Program-made: the position numbers and the translations under genes
The notes under the pieces: generated by a model
What the model was told of the DNA's origin: nothing
Databases searched by the model: none
The model's input: the letters and a program-made list of their open reading frames with translations, nothing else
NCBI RefSeq assembly: GCF_014898055.3
Contig: NW_023603184.1
Location: forward strand, 108,242,615-108,306,614
Origin: Talpa occidentalis
Lineage: Eukaryota > Chordata > Mammalia > Eulipotyphla > Talpidae
Length of the DNA stretch: 64,000 nt
Direction: 5' to 3'
Shown: piece by piece, positions 11,323 through 23,635 of the stretch
How the letters are laid out: each line of letters begins with the position of its first letter
Numbering within the stretch: the stretch's first letter is position 1

Positions 11323-11590
11323 GGCCTCCCCGGTGGCACAGCAGGTTGAGTGCCACGCTGTGAAGCTGTCCGCAGCCTCTGCAGCATGCCAGTTCGATCC
11401 TGGCCAGCCGAGGAGAAGTCCACATGGCAAAGCAGACCTCTCCTGTCTCTCCCACTGCTCCCCTAAGCAGTGTATTTCGTCAGTCTGCCTGTTCTGTTCC
11501 CCACTCTGTCTCTGGTGAATCCTCTCGCCCTCCCACGCTTCTGACTGTACCCCAGTTCTTGTATAAATAAATAAATCTTTAAAAAAAAAA
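11323..11590 (+). mobile_element. SINE inserted into L1
   Basis: Full-length element with GGCCTCCCCGGTGGCACAGC head, CACATGGCA block, CAGCAGTGTATTTCG and ATAAATAAATC tail. The L1 target word AAGATTCAAAATTG occurs immediately before and after it, a perfect target-site duplication. This proves that the SINE is younger than this L1 copy. Confidence 0.96.
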
Positions 11591-12165
11591 AAGATTCAAA
11601 ATTGATCTATCATACGACCCAGCAATTCCCCTCCTAGATACATACCAGAAGAATGCAAAACACTAATGTGCAGTTCTATGTTCATTGCAGCCCAATTTAC
11701 AATAGTCAAGCCGTGAAAACAACCTAAGTACCCAAAGACAGAGTGTGTTAGGAAAAGTGATGTAGTATATATGCACAATGGAAACTACTCAGTTATTAAA
11801 AAAAAAAAAAAAAAAAAAAAGACATGGCATTTGCAATATGGATGGAACTGGAAGGGATTATGCTAAGCAAAGTAACTCAAAAGGAAAAAGACAAACACCT
11901 GATGGTGTCACTTAAATGTGACATATAGAGAAACCAAAGGGTCAGATAAAGCCAGACTCAAAAACTAAACCTTTAAGGTTGACTATAGAATTGAGGCATT
12001 CAGAGGGGAAGTGTTGAGGAAGGAGCAAAAGCAAAGTGGGCAGGGACGGCAATGGACTATGGTGTTGTGGTGGGAGCACTGTACTAACAACACCTGACAA
12101 GGGTGATCCTGTATCTCTAAAATATAAACAACAACATTACCTCAATAAAAAAGAAAAAGAAAAAA

Positions 12166-15100
12166 GAATCTAGCACCTTAGATCTCATAGTTGCCATTGT
12201 TTTGCCCAGAGTGCCACATTATATTGATGTTCAATAAATATTTACTAATCTGTTTTTTAATTGGTTATTTTTAGAAATTATACATTCATGGTTCTGAAAG
12301 TATAGCAGTAACACTTTAAAGGTAATTTTTGTTTGTTTTGTTTATTTCTTTTGACCACATTTCATTTCATCATCTAAGCCAATGTACTTAAGAGGCTTTT
12401 TAGACAACACAATATTTTCCAAGGCCAACATAATGTGCATTCACTTGTGTCAGGCAAGTTTTCTCCCCAGTCACACTGTCACGAAATATTTGTGGTAAAT
12501 AGGTGAAAGAAAAGAGGAAAAAAAATTACTCGATTTTTTTTTTCAAATTAGCAAAATCTTTTTCTAACAAAACTCATTTCTTTTTCTAGTTGTGGAATCA
12601 CAGGACTTCAAAGCTGGAAGAGACCCCCATCTATTACAAAATCCTCATCCTTTTGTGAGATGGAAAGGTGGAAGATACCCAATATATTACCAAATCCTCA
12701 ACCTTTTGTAACATGGAAAGTTTGTGTGATATACCAATTCTAGAGCTAGCTAAAAAAATATCAAGAGTAGGACCCAAACCTCCTGACTACTCATTGATAC
12801 CTGCTTAAAGTATTTAAGAATTTGCTGTATATATAATCTATGTGTACAAATAGATGACATGCAGATTTAGGTTTAATACAAATATAAATAGTGCTTTAAG
12901 CAGAATAATAGAAAATGTAATAAAATTTTCTGAATAATAGAAAATGTAATAAAATTTCAGACTAAGGAAAAGTCTCTAATTTCAATAATTGATTTACTGT
13001 CACTCTTAGTTAACATAAACTTTGTAATAGATATTAACAAAGTAGGTCAAGTTAAAAGCAAATTGTTTGGGCAAATTGTTTTAAAAGCTTCTGGCAATAT
13101 ATAATATATTGCATAGTAGAACACAGTAAATTGGCTAAGCCAATTTTTATCTTCTCATCAGTAAATTTTCTTCCAATAAGTACCATTAAATGTCAATACA
13201 AGGTATACTTAGGTAGGTGTTCCAGCACCAGAACTCATTGGTTCCAAGTACCAACACCAGTTTGAACTGGATTAGGATAGAGGGCCAATGGCATTTCTGT
13301 GGAGTACTATGCATTTTCTGGGAAAATATTGAAGTAGCTCAAGAGCACTGAAAGAAGACCTACACTTCTGTGGACCTCAAAACCAGAACCAGAGACCCCA
13401 GCAACATTTGCATCTTTCTCAGTCCCTTCTCTCAAACCTGTTCCTCTCTGACTTGTCTTCAATCTGTCCAATAGCAAACCAGTTCTGTTTTAGACAAGAG
13501 TCTGAAGGTATTGTCCAGCTGATGAATTATTCATGTAGAAAAAATAACACTGGTGACTTATTTTTGGTCAAATGAATGTTCAGACTCTGTGGCCAGTAGA
13601 ACCAGATTGGCCTTAGGCATGGAGGGTTGGGTATATAACTGGCAATTCCCGTCATGGGGAGAAGTCTCCTTCAAAGGACCTCAGGCATTGCCTGTAAAAG
13701 GAAAGAAAGGCTACCAGGCTGACAAAAACAAAAGCTATTCACCGCAAGGTATGTTTTCCCTAAATCTCACAGTAGAATAGCAATTTTTTTGAAATATTTT
13801 ATTATCCATTCAAATATTAAAACTGTAATGTAATTTACTTCTACTCTTATCATACTAAAAACCTAGACTCAAGCAACTTTTTTTCTTGTTTGTTGATGTC
13901 CCTTAAAATCTTAGCCTAGAAAAATTATTCAATTTATTCATGATTATGATATAAATACAGTTTTGCTTAATCAGAGCATTTTTGCTTATGACTTGCACTA
14001 TAGGCTTAAAAAACTTTATTCCAATTTAAGAAGGTAAAAGTACTGATTGCCAAATTTAATCTACATCATGAAATAAATGTTTCTCATTTAAAAAAGTGTG
14101 GTTGTTAGAAAGTTAGTTTGTTACATGGTTAATCCAATATGGACCTAGGTCTGAGTTATTAGTAAGACAGAAAAGAATGCTAAAAGCAATCTTGGCCCAA
14201 GTCATAAGGCTTACTTTTGTTTTTCTAATGTGTTCCATTCAGCAGCCTGAACACAAAGGTCAAGAACATTTACCTCAGTGGTCAAGCAATGTGTTCTGCT
14301 CTAGAATCTCAAAATCTGAGGCAGGAAGTTCCCCTTGAATGTCAATTCTCTGGTGATTAGAAATGGCTTTTTTGTTTGCCAACACTTTTTTTTTTTTAAA
14401 CCCTGTGCTCTTGCATGAAATAGGGAAAAACCACATTTTTAAAAAATGTCCACCCATGGTCCAGGTTCCTTCCACTCTGTCATCCTCTGCAGTTTCTCTG
14501 GAGAGGTGGTGAACTGGGCTGTGACTTTTGCTGCTGAATGGCAATAGTGGAGTCCCATTGCATGATGTGGAGTAGGCAGCAACAACACAAAAGCAAAGAA
14601 TTGATTTGGTTGTGGGATTAAGTGGAAAATGGAAAGAATTGCCTTTTGTATCTGTGCAACTTTTCCTCTCCTTCTGAATAAAACATTATTATGTAACAAA
14701 GAGCCTTTAAACAATGTGTTTCTTTTTTGTTTAATTGGCGATTTGACAAATACAGCTTGTGTCATCCTGGGTTAAAGCCACTACTTAGGGTGTGGAGTTA
14801 CTTGATTCTGGGCTGTGGATCAGTGCTCAAAACATGTGACACAACCGAGGTTCATGGCTCATTAAAATTATCTTAGATTTAGGGAAAAACAGAAATTAAA
14901 ATTGTATTTCTCTTTGGGGACTTGAAGAAAGGGAATCACCAATCAGGCCCAAGCTGAGCATTTTATTCCCAAACCTTAACTTTTCATATAAAAAATTATG
15001 CAAATAAATCAATACATGTAACACAATTCTAAAGAGGAAAACAATCACAGTGGAAACTTTTCCACTTAAAGTATGGCAGCAAATTTGGGGCAAAAGTTAT

Positions 15101-15255
15101 TGCTCGGTTTACTTTCCTGAGAAACAATGGATGTCGTGTCTGTACAAAAATGATGTCAGATGAAAAGTACCCTACTCTAGAACAACATTTCAATATTCTA
15201 TGGTGAGGCCTCAACTTGGTTGTAAGTAGGAAGATGTGTCATTTTAATGTAATAC
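12166..15255. other. AT-rich non-coding region with small tandem duplications
   Basis: About 3 kb without a SINE or gene. It holds a roughly 58 bp imperfect tandem duplication at 12624-12722 ('tattacaaaatcctcatcc' recurring as 'tattaccaaatcctcaacc') and a near-perfect doublet at 12902-12958. Bases 12595-12640 resemble a MIR-like 'cagagctggaagggacc' segment. Short open frames show no known protein. Confidence 0.4.
12902..12958. repeat. tandem duplication, two units of about 28 bp
   Basis: The unit GAATAATAGAAAATGTAATA followed by AAATTTTC occurs twice back to back with almost no difference. Confidence 0.9.
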
Positions 15256-15852
15256 TGTTACAGAGGCATCTCCATTGATAGGGAAGTACCACTTTGACCA
15301 CCTATACAACATAGGATGGAGCTGAGTGACCAGGTATGTAACACAGAAGGCAGGTGCGCTGGGAGAGAGACATGTGGAGAAGAATGGCTCACTTGCTTCT
15401 TGGCTTTGGGCTTACTCAGGGCTTACTCACTTGGGGGACTTGGAGGAGACATGAGGAGGAAAGACATGAGGGACACTGACTGTGGTAGCTGTTCACCTTG
15501 ATATGTTACTTTGGTTTTGCTCCTTTTGACCCAATTTCTGGGACCTGCTTCAGAACTCCTTTCCTACAGTTTCCTGCCAGAAGGTGCCTTAAACTTGTGA
15601 TGAACTTTTGGACTTCAGTGTCCCTACTTCAGATCAACTCTGGTGGAGCATTTTTACCCAAAAGGGAACAGGTAATTTGGGGTATTTTATTGGGAAAACT
15701 GATTAAGAATATTCTTCTTTCCTTCTGCACACTAGTTCTATTAAAATTCTTTCATACTAAAAATCTGCTCTTCTTTTGTGCACATGGATGACTGAATTCC
15801 TTTACAATGTGCAAGTTTGAGGGTTCCAGGTTACCTCTTAGTCATATGCTAC
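15256..15852 (+). mobile_element. solo LTR, family 1, with 6-bp target duplication
   Basis: It begins TGTTACAGAGGC and shares the GGATGGAGCTGAG block, GAGACATGTGGAGAAGAA, 'ttttgctccttttgaccc', 'ctgccagaaggtgcc' and a CTATTAAAATTC signal with the LTRs at 7292 and 33900. The hexamer TAATAC lies just outside both ends (15250-15255 and 15853-15858). A 6-bp duplication is typical of class II (betaretrovirus-like) integrases. No internal sequence is present. Confidence 0.78.
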
Positions 15853-15858
15853 TAATAC

Positions 15859-16574
15859 AACTAATTTTTAAGCATTTTACTTGGGAAAAAAGAGTAAACA
15901 GAAACATGAGAAAAGATGTTCAATGATTTATTTGTTCACGCACCAAGTGTGCAGTGCTAGCACTACATTAGAGACCTGGAGACAAACACATTATGAATCT
16001 GCTCTCAGTCTGTATAGAGGCAGGAACCCAACTAGTCAATGCAGTGGGATATATATAAAAATTGTCATTAAATTCTATACAATGCTACTAGGACAGAGAT
16101 AAGTTGCTGCAAGCTTTGTGGAGGCTTCCACAACTGAATCTAGAAGAAAGAATATTGTTGCAGCTGAGAAAAGAGAGAAAAGGCAGAAGAAACAGTGTAT
16201 ACTGTGGCTGAGAGGCACTAAGGAGCCTGCTACTTGGACGAGAAATTTGAGTATTCTTGCTATGGCTAAATGAGCAGAGAATCATTTAAGGGAAGATCAA
16301 AATGAGAAGTACCTGTCAGTGAGAAGTAGGAAATTCAAAAGCCTGCAGAAGCCAGGCAGATAATTAAAATGAAGCTGAGCAGGCCTAGATATAAACTCAT
16401 TCACTGTGAGTGCCTAAGTGAATAGTCACCAGAGGACACAAAATCTAAAACATTGCTCCAAATTTTACACCCCCAAATATGAGAGACTGCTTCTTTCCCC
16501 ATATTCTTGCCAAGAATAGGTAGAGTACCCAATATTTTTAGGTGTTTTTTATATTTTATAATTAATAAAAATAT
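15859..16574. other. unassigned non-coding sequence
   Basis: No gene. There is weak L2-like wording near 15900-16080 ('tatttgttcacgcaccaagtgtgcagtgctag', 'gacctggagacaaacaca'). Confidence 0.35.
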
Positions 16575-17760
16575 TTTAAATATTTTTCATTCACTCAACA
16601 AATATTTATTGAGTGCCTTCTATTGTGAGGTATCGTATTAGGACTGAGGATAGAGCAGTGAATGAAACAAAAATGCCTACCCTCATGGAATTTACAGTCT
16701 AGTGTGGGGGAGACAAAATAGAGAAATAAAATGTGTTGTCATCAGATAAATGCCGTGGAGAAAAATAAAGGAGAGACAACCTACAGAAAATGAGAGCTAA
16801 ACCGGATTAGAGGTAGGACAGATCGAAGGCCTCACCCACAAGGTAACCCTTGAACAGACTGCTGCGGAAGGTGAGAGAAGTGGCTCTGCAGACTGTGGGA
16901 AGAGCTTTTCAAGCAGAGGAAACAACAAAGCAAAGGCCCTGAGGTGAGATCATGCCTGTCCGGGCAGGGAGATGAAGGGGGGGTGGGGTAAACTTAAGGT
17001 CCTTTAGGGAAAGATTGAGGCTTGGGCTCTGAGAAAATGAAAAAGCTTTGAATAGTTTTGAGCAGAGAAGTGATTGGTGGGTTTTGGATTTTTAAAGATT
17101 CTCTGGCTACTACTTGCAATTCTAAATGACTTGGGGGAGAGGGTGGGAGCTCAGAGATAAGCTGAGGGGAGAACTGCTCAGGACAAACGCCTTGGGGTCA
17201 GAGAAGGGGTAGGAAGGTTGGGCTCTGGTGTATTTTAAAGATAGAGCACCAGGAGTCCCTGATGGTTGGATATGGGGTGTTAGGGGAAAAAATGAAGATG
17301 GAAACAAAGCTAAGTTTGGAGCAGGGAACAATTACAGTGATAATATTCCATTCACTATGGAGAAAATTGTAGGAACAATTTGGATTGGGCAGATAGGAGA
17401 GCTGATTAATTAATAATTTGGTTTTGGAAATGTTAACTTTGAGATACCAGAAAGTAAGCATAAATTTAAAATAAACTGTTGAACATATGAGTCTAGATTT
17501 AAAGGTAGAGGTCTGGACTAGAAATATACATTTGGAATTTGTTGATGTATCAGTGTATAGATAACGTTAAAACTGGCAGGCTTTTAATGAGATTCATCAG
17601 AGAGCAAGTATAGAGAAGAGGTCTAAAGACTCAGCTCTGGGAGACTCTAATACTTAGAGACTGAGAAGATAAGGAGGAATCAACAAAGGAAAACAGCATT
17701 GAGGATGTAGAAAAACAGTGTTTCGAAAAGCGAAGGGAGTGATTGAACTCTGGCAAATGC
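16575..17760 (-). mobile_element. LINE L2, long antisense fragment
   Basis: It starts with the reverse complement of the L2 terminus ('ttcactcaacaaatatttat' then 'tgagtgccttct') and runs through 'ctcatggaatttacagtctag', 'ggcctcacccacaaggtaac', 'gcaaaggccctgaggtgag', 'ttttgagcagagaagtga' and 'gaggtctggactagaaat' in the expected L2 order. At about 1.2 kb it is one of the longer L2 pieces here. Non-functional. Confidence 0.8.
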
Positions 17761-17794
17761 TTTTAGCGGAGCAAGTCTATTAGGGTTCTCAGAA

Positions 17795-17798
<4 letters not shown>

Positions 17799-17826
<28 letters not shown>

Positions 17827-17862
17827 ACACATATATGTATATCTATATATACATATATAATT
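17799..17862. repeat. (GT)n / (AT)n microsatellite
   Basis: A GT run of about 13 units passes into alternating TATATA/CATATATG sequence. Length polymorphism and non-B DNA are plausible. Confidence 0.92.
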
Positions 17863-18839
17863 TTTTTAATAAAGAAATTAACTCAAGCAAATATAGAGGC
17901 TGACAAGTCTAAAATCTGCAGGGTAGATCAGTGGAGACCCAGGAAGGGTTGACATTGCAGTTCAGATCCAAAGGCCTTCTGCTATGGAGTTCTTGTTGAG
18001 GAAAATGCCAGCCTTCTGTTCTACTCATCTCTGAATAAACAAGCCCCATCCACATTTGGAAGACAGCCTACTTTTTTCAAATTATACCAATTTAAATGTT
18101 ATCTCATCCAAAATTAACTTTAACAGAAACATCTAGAGAAGTGTTTGCCCAACTACCTCAGCACTATGGTCCAACAAGGTAATCCATAAAATGAGCTGTC
18201 ACAGCAAGTGAGACCAGGTTGAGAAGCTAGCACTATATTTATGAAACAATGCACAGACTAATGGCATTAGGAAGCACAGTTTTGAGAAATGGTGAATGGT
18301 GAGAAGAAAAAGTTTTGTTAGAATGGGTTCACCAGAAAAAAAAAAAAAAAAGGAGATCATTTTCTGCTACAAGCCCAAAATGCAACGCACATCTGGGCTC
18401 ACAGGACACGAGGGAAAGAAAATGAAGCAGTGGACTAGAAGTTAGGAGGACATGATGAGGAACTTGTGTGGGGCTGCTCTCTCATGAGAGGTCAAAATGA
18501 CTGGCAGCGGTACCAGGTTTCTATGTGGGATATATGGCTTCACACAGAAGAGGATTTTAGGAAACATATCCTCCACTTAAGTCCTTCAGATTCCCACAGA
18601 TTAATATCAACCAGATATGAGTTCATAATCTGTGTTTATAAGAAAAACATAAGGAAGCAAATTCATGAGAGTATTATCAGAAACAATAAATACTAGATCT
18701 AATTTCCCACAGCTTTCAGATATTGGAGTTAGCAGACAAAGAATTAGAAAAAACTATTATAAAATACAGAAATAAACGATAAGAAAGCAATAAGAGGGTA
18801 TCCTGTAAGATTAGGCATATTTGCAAACCAAGCAAAGTT
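17863..18839. other. unassigned non-coding sequence
   Basis: Includes an A16-type run near 18336. No gene recognised. The 76-codon frame at 18466-18696 has no known features. Confidence 0.35.
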
Positions 18840-19157
18840 TTTATTTATTTATTTTTTTTTTATAGAAGCATGTTTTATTTATTTATTTGTTTGTTTGTTT
18901 GTTTTGTTTATACATGCACTGGGTACAGTAAGAAGCATGGGAGGGTGAGAGAATTCACCAGAGCCAGAGCAGGGAGCAGAGCAGGCAGAAGGACCGAAGT
19001 ACACTGCTGAGGGGAGCAGCGGGCGGCAGGAGAGGTCTGCGCGCCATGTGGGACCCTCCTCCGGTGGCCGGGGAGCAGCCGGGGATCGAACTGGCGCCGC
19101 AGAGGCCGCGGGCAGCTTCACAACCCAGCGCTCAACCGCTGCGCCACCGGGGAGGCC
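18840..19157 (-). mobile_element. SINE, GC-rich CATGCCTCTAT-tailed subfamily
   Basis: On the minus strand it has the intact head GGCCTCCCCGGTGGCGCAGC, the B box GTTCGATCCCCGGC, CTGCTCCCCGGCC, CAGCAGTGTACTTCGG, AAACAAACAAACAAA and CATGCTTCTAT. It is flanked by AAGCAAAGTTTTTA on both sides. High CpG retention suggests a recent insertion. Confidence 0.96.
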
Positions 19158-20019
19158 CCAAGCAAAGTTTTTAGACTTAAAAAATATTTTTTTATTAAGG
19201 TTAAAAATCTCAATTGATTCGTTAAAACATATTTACCACAACTGCATAAAAATATTGAAAATTTAGAGGACAGATCTGAAAATATATAGAAAGAATGCAA
19301 TACAGTATATAAGCAGATGGAAAATATGAAAGATTATAGTCAGTGAAATAGTCGCATGAGATTACTAGGAAGAAAGAAATAGAAAGCCCATTTGCTCTAT
19401 GGGCCTAGCACCAAGTTGGCAAGCTCAGGATAAAACCCATGGGCTTCATATACACTGACCTGAGTCTGACTGTGTGCCCCCAAATCTTAAACTGATCCAA
19501 TTAGTGTTTTCCTTTGTGGGAAGCTTTCCTTTGTGGGAGGAGCTTGTAGAAATGACAGAGGCAGCAGAAGTTCCTTATTCTAGTTATCAATAATAAATGT
19601 GACATATAAACAGTGGAGCTTCTTACAATGTGCATGTTTTAAATTGGGACTAAAATCTTCCTATAAAACTAACCTCATCATGTGACTTCAGTATTGTCCC
19701 AAGGGTACTTTCTTTTGTGCCTACAATACATACTTAAGTTTCCACTAATTTATAAAAACCAAATTCAAAGAATTACTTTCATGCTATTATCTTCCCCCCC
19801 CCCATTTAGTAACAAATTTCTTGAGAAAAAAAAAATCATCCAGACTTGAAATGATTATTTGTTCACCATCCATTCACTTCTTGATGCCTCCCCACTTAGT
19901 CTACTGAAACAGCTCTTTCAAAGTTAACAATGACCACTTATCATATTCAATGAATTTTCTTTCTCTCTTTCCTGTTTATAGCACTTGAGACTGTTTACTA
20001 CTCATCCCCTTCTTCATTA
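19158..20019. other. unassigned non-coding sequence
   Basis: No gene. A C10 run at 19795-19804 and AT-rich flanks. Confidence 0.4.
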
Positions 20020-20490
20020 AATCAACAAATGTTTAAGTTTTACTACTTTCTAAACTAGAAAATCAAATAATTCTCTGACTTCAAGTAGTTTATAGTTTAC
20101 CTCTCAAAGAGAAAATATGCACATATAAGTGAAATAAAATGCTAAAGGAAAAAGTGGAACCACAAATAAGGGAGCCATCACTTGTACCTGGAGGAGTCAG
20201 GACAGAAAACACTTTGGTTCTCTTGAGAGTATGTGTTGACCAGGAGTATAGGCACAAGTTGTGTCATCATTCAGGGTAGAGGAAGGCATGTGAGCAAAGG
20301 TACAGAGGTATGAAGCACCCAGGTGTGTTGAGGGTACTACAAACAACTCAGTATTCCTGGACCTTAAGAGGCAAGATGGACATTAAGGCCAGAATGAAAG
20401 GCAAGGCAAAATCATGGAAGGCCTTGAATGCATTCAAAGGAATTTGAACTTTATCTTTTGGGCACTCAAAGAGTTGCTGAAGGATTGATT
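20020..20490 (-). mobile_element. LINE L2 fragment, antisense
   Basis: The order 'aaatcaacaaatgttt', 'gacttcaagtagtttatagtt', 'gaggaaggcatgtgagcaaaggtacagaggt', 'ggccttgaatgc' and 'gaatttgaactttatctttt' follows the L2 antisense consensus. Much decayed. Confidence 0.65.
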
Positions 20491-20789
20491 CTTTCTCCTT
20501 TTTTCTCCACCTTCCAACTATATTTGTAATTGAGAATGGACACTCTTGCAGAAAGATGGAAACTGAATTGGAAAGCCATAAAGCTGGAGACAGGAGACCA
20601 TTTAGGAATCTTCAGTTTTGAGAGGATAAAGCCCTGAACTAGAAAGGCTCAGGCAGGTGTGAGAGATGGTAAACTGAGTGACTGACAGTCCTGTTAGGAG
20701 AAGAGCAGGTTTTAAGTTGTTCTCAGGTATGACCGATGTGGCCTGTTTGGGTAACCTAAGAGGTATCTGCTCCAGTTGATGACCATGGC

Positions 20790-21735
20790 CCCTCTTTGTT
20801 GTTGTTGTACAATATTTATCATTTTTCTTATAATAAATAGCTTTTATTGCAGATGTTTTGAAAAGTCAAAAAAGTTATTATTGATCTGATAATACAGAAA
20901 TTATAGGAAACTTAAAAAATGTCTGAGCTATGGAGATATGCACATTCATAGCCTATACAATGTTATATCCTGCTGTTAACACTTAAGCATACACTATGAG
21001 CACATAATTAGATAATCTTTGAATATATAATTGAAATGACTGTATAGTATTTTTTCCTATGACCTGCACCTTATTTATACGTATTGATAAACACTGAGCT
21101 TGACTTCCATTTTGCTATCAGATGCAACATTGAAATTAACATACTTACATATAATATTAGATCACTCTGATAATTTCCTTAGTAGAAATTCCTGCAAGTG
21201 AAATTACAGTGTCAAATTTATGACCAATTATAAAGTCAGTCCTGATAACTATTGACAATTTTTGAAAAACACTGTCAGCATTGATGCTCCATTAACACTG
21301 AGAATTGCATTATTTTTTTACTTCTTTCAACTTATATTTCCTGAATTACAAATGAATACTTTTATTAAAACTGTGTTTTCTTGTTTCATGAATTATCCCT
21401 TCATGTTTGTTGGTCATTTTTGTTCAGAATTTTGCTTTTTCTTGATTTGTGGTAGTTCTTCATATATTAAATATAGTAATCATTTTCATTTGTCATGCTT
21501 TACCACAAATATTGATATTTGAAGTTTTCTAGTTATTTTCTAGTTAAATATGTTTGTCTTTTCATTTGAAACTGCTGATTTCTTTCTCGAACAATTGTCT
21601 TTCAGTGCCCAAGACATTTTTCTCCTATTTCCTATTTCTCAATTCATTTCTCTGTGTTGTCCGGTTAACATTTCTTCCTCTCTCAAATACAGAGTTTGTC
21701 ATGGTTTTTGTCTCTTTTTGTCAATGTTTGGGATG
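20790..21735 (-). mobile_element. LINE-1 (old L1M/HAL1-like) antisense fragment A
   Basis: Antisense wording of an L1 3' region, including 'atgactgtatagtattttttcc', 'agtagaaattcctgcaagtgaaattacagtgtcaaa' and 'ttgtggtagttcttcatatattaaat'. It lies just before the SINE at 21775. Subfamily not determined. Confidence 0.55.
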
Positions 21736-21990
21736 TAACAGTGTTTTAAAATATTGACTATCTTGGGCCTCCCTGGTGGCACAAGGGGTTAAGATGCAGC
21801 CTATGAGGCTATTGGCAGGAGAGCTGCCCACGTGGCATAGCAGACTGCTCCTGACTCCTAGGCTGCTCCCCTCAGCAGTGTGTTTCAGTCAATGTGCCTG
21901 TTCTGTTCCCTACTCTGTCTTTGGTGAATTCTCTGGTCCCCCATGCCTCTGGCCTGTACCCCAGTTCTTGTATGCATAAATAAATAAATC
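21700..21990. repeat. inverted repeat arm 1 (SINE plus 5' flank)
   Basis: Bases 21700-21774 (host flank) and the SINE that follows reappear as reverse complement at 23858-24149, with about six differences in roughly 290 bp. The shared flank begins CATGGTTTTTGTC and continues without a break into the SINE head. Left of 21700 the two copies share nothing. Confidence 0.93.
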
Positions 21991-22000
21991 TTTAAAAAAA
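21775..22000 (+). mobile_element. SINE, parent of the inverted copy
   Basis: Head GGGCCTCCCTGGTGGCACAA, CACGTGGCA block, CTCAGCAGTGTGTTTCAG, tail GCATAAATAAATAAATC. It is flanked by TTGACTATCTT at 21764-21774 and 22002-22012, so this copy inserted by ordinary retrotransposition. A short internal segment between the head and the B-box region is missing relative to sister copies. Confidence 0.95.
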
Positions 22001-22012
22001 GTTGACTATCTT

Positions 22013-22527
22013 AATCTAAAGATATATATAGAGAGAGAGGGAGCTTAATGTAAATAGTATACACTTGTGTTGAGTCTCAGTGATATACACCTAAATGTTA
22101 CATTACATAATGTAATGTTACTTCAATACAAAAATTTAAATAAAAAGTAAAGTCAGAAGTACAAAACAACATACAGTGAAAAAAATTAGTCTCTTTTTCT
22201 CTCTTACCCTGAGCTACACAATTGCTCTCATAGGAAGCAACTACTATTAAAGTCCCTTGTGGAGGCTCCTAAGAATATTCTATGCATTTACAAATATGTG
22301 AGTTTATATGGTTATATATGTGCAGTGTGTGTAATTTTCCCCACACAAATATTAGTGTGCTATGTACACTGTCTAACATTAGTTTGGTTTTTTTTAGTAG
22401 ATTTTGGAAATCTTTTCCTACCAGTATATATGAGTCAGCATGTAGTTCATTATTTGCATATACTGTATCTTTTAAAACCTAGCTTCTAATGCTAAATATT
22501 TAGTCTGCATAAAATCTACGACAATTT
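22013..22527 (-). mobile_element. LINE-1 antisense fragment B, 3' part
   Basis: From about 22250 the sequence resembles the antisense L1 3' region ('gtgctatgtacactgtctaaca', 'gattttggaaatcttttcctaccagta'). The part before 22250 is unassigned and holds a short GA-rich run near 22030. Confidence 0.5.
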
Positions 22528-22793
22528 CGGGGCCTCCCTGGTGGCTCAGGTGGTTGAGCGCCACACGGTGAAGCTGTACGCAGCCTCTGCAGCATGGGTA
22601 TGATTCTGGCTGGCGAGAATCCCACATGGTGCAGCAGACCTCTCCTGTCTTGTCCACTACTCCCCTCAGCAGTGTATTTTGTCAGTCTTCCTGTTCTGTT
22701 CCCCACTCTGTCTCTGGCGAATCCTCTCACCCTCCCGTGCATCTGGCCTATACCCCGGTTCTTGTATAAATAAATAAATCTTAAAAGAAAAAA
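22528..22793 (+). mobile_element. SINE, AAATAAATC-tailed
   Basis: Head GGGGCCTCCCTGGTGGCTCA, CACATGGTGCAGCAGACC, CTCAGCAGTGTATTTTG, tail TATAAATAAATAAATC. Flanked by an imperfect target duplication (CTACGACAATTT before, CTACTACAATTT after). The B box is mutated (TATGATTCTGG). Confidence 0.94.
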
Positions 22794-23340
22794 AACTACT
22801 ACAATTTATTATAAATTTTTATACTTACAGAAGAAATACTTAGAACTACAATTGATAGGTATAAAAGTATGTGCATTTGTAACTTACAATTATTATAAAA
22901 CTGCCTTTCATTGAGCTTGTACCAATTTATAGCCCTTCCAGCAAATGTATGTGATCATTTTGGGGCGGGGGTGGGGGGTGGATTTTACTAATGTGATAGG
23001 TGAAAGATGAAATCTCAATAAAGTTTATAATTAGGTGAGGAGTAGTGTCTTTTTTACACATTTAGAACAATCTGTATTTCCTTTATAGGAAACTATTTTT
23101 CCATAACTTTTGCCCCCTTCACTTCCATTTTACATTGACTACTTGGTATCTTATTAATTTGTAAGAATTTGTTCCTGATATATGTTATATATATTATTCT
23201 TCAATGTTAGTTAAGATAGGGTGGTTTTGTTGTGTTTTTGTTTCCTATAGAATTTCTGTGATTATTATGTAAACAAACTTGTCAATCATTTCTTTATGGC
23301 TTCTGAGTTTTGTATCATATTTAGAAAGCCTTCCCATGAT

Positions 23341-23452
23341 GGCTGGATGGGGATGTGTGGTGCTTCTAAATGACCAGAAGGTAGAGATATCAGTTTGAAA
23401 GCGATTTGCAAATAACTAATAAATGTTATAGAAGGAATAAAAATATGAGACA
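23341..23452. repeat. inverted repeat arm (112 bp), inserted in L1
   Basis: This block is the reverse complement of 24567-24678, with about nine mismatches in 112 bp (roughly 92% identity) and no gaps. In the normal L1 order, sequence ending 'gccttcccatgat' should run straight into 'aaaatttccccatgc', so this block is extra sequence placed within the L1. Confidence 0.9.
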
Positions 23453-23635
23453 AAATTTAAAACAAAATTTCCCCATGCTTTATTCTCTTACTGTCATTGC
23501 TTTATTTTTATATTTAGAACTTTGATCTAGCTGGAATTCATTTACATGCAAAGTGTAAGGTAGGAATCCAAATTTTCCCCCTAATTGCTATTCACTCACT
23601 GCAACACCATTTGTTGAATAATTCTACTCCTCCCG

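Larger units (their letters stand above)
10845..12165 (+). mobile_element. LINE-1 3' end, interrupted by a SINE
   Basis: L1 ORF2 C-terminal sequence is clear: 'catcaaactaaaaagctctgc'-like start, 'atctgacaaggggctaat', AATAACCCAATCAAAAAATGGGC, 'cttctccaaagaagacatgc', 'atgagataccacctcattcc', 'gacccagcaattcc', 'gatggaactggaaggga', then a 3' UTR ending in 'cctcaataaaaaag'. It is better preserved than the L1 at 1510-2190 but has broken frames and expanded CAA/A runs (10993-11024, about 11798-11820). The SINE at 11323-11590 divides it. Confidence 0.92.
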
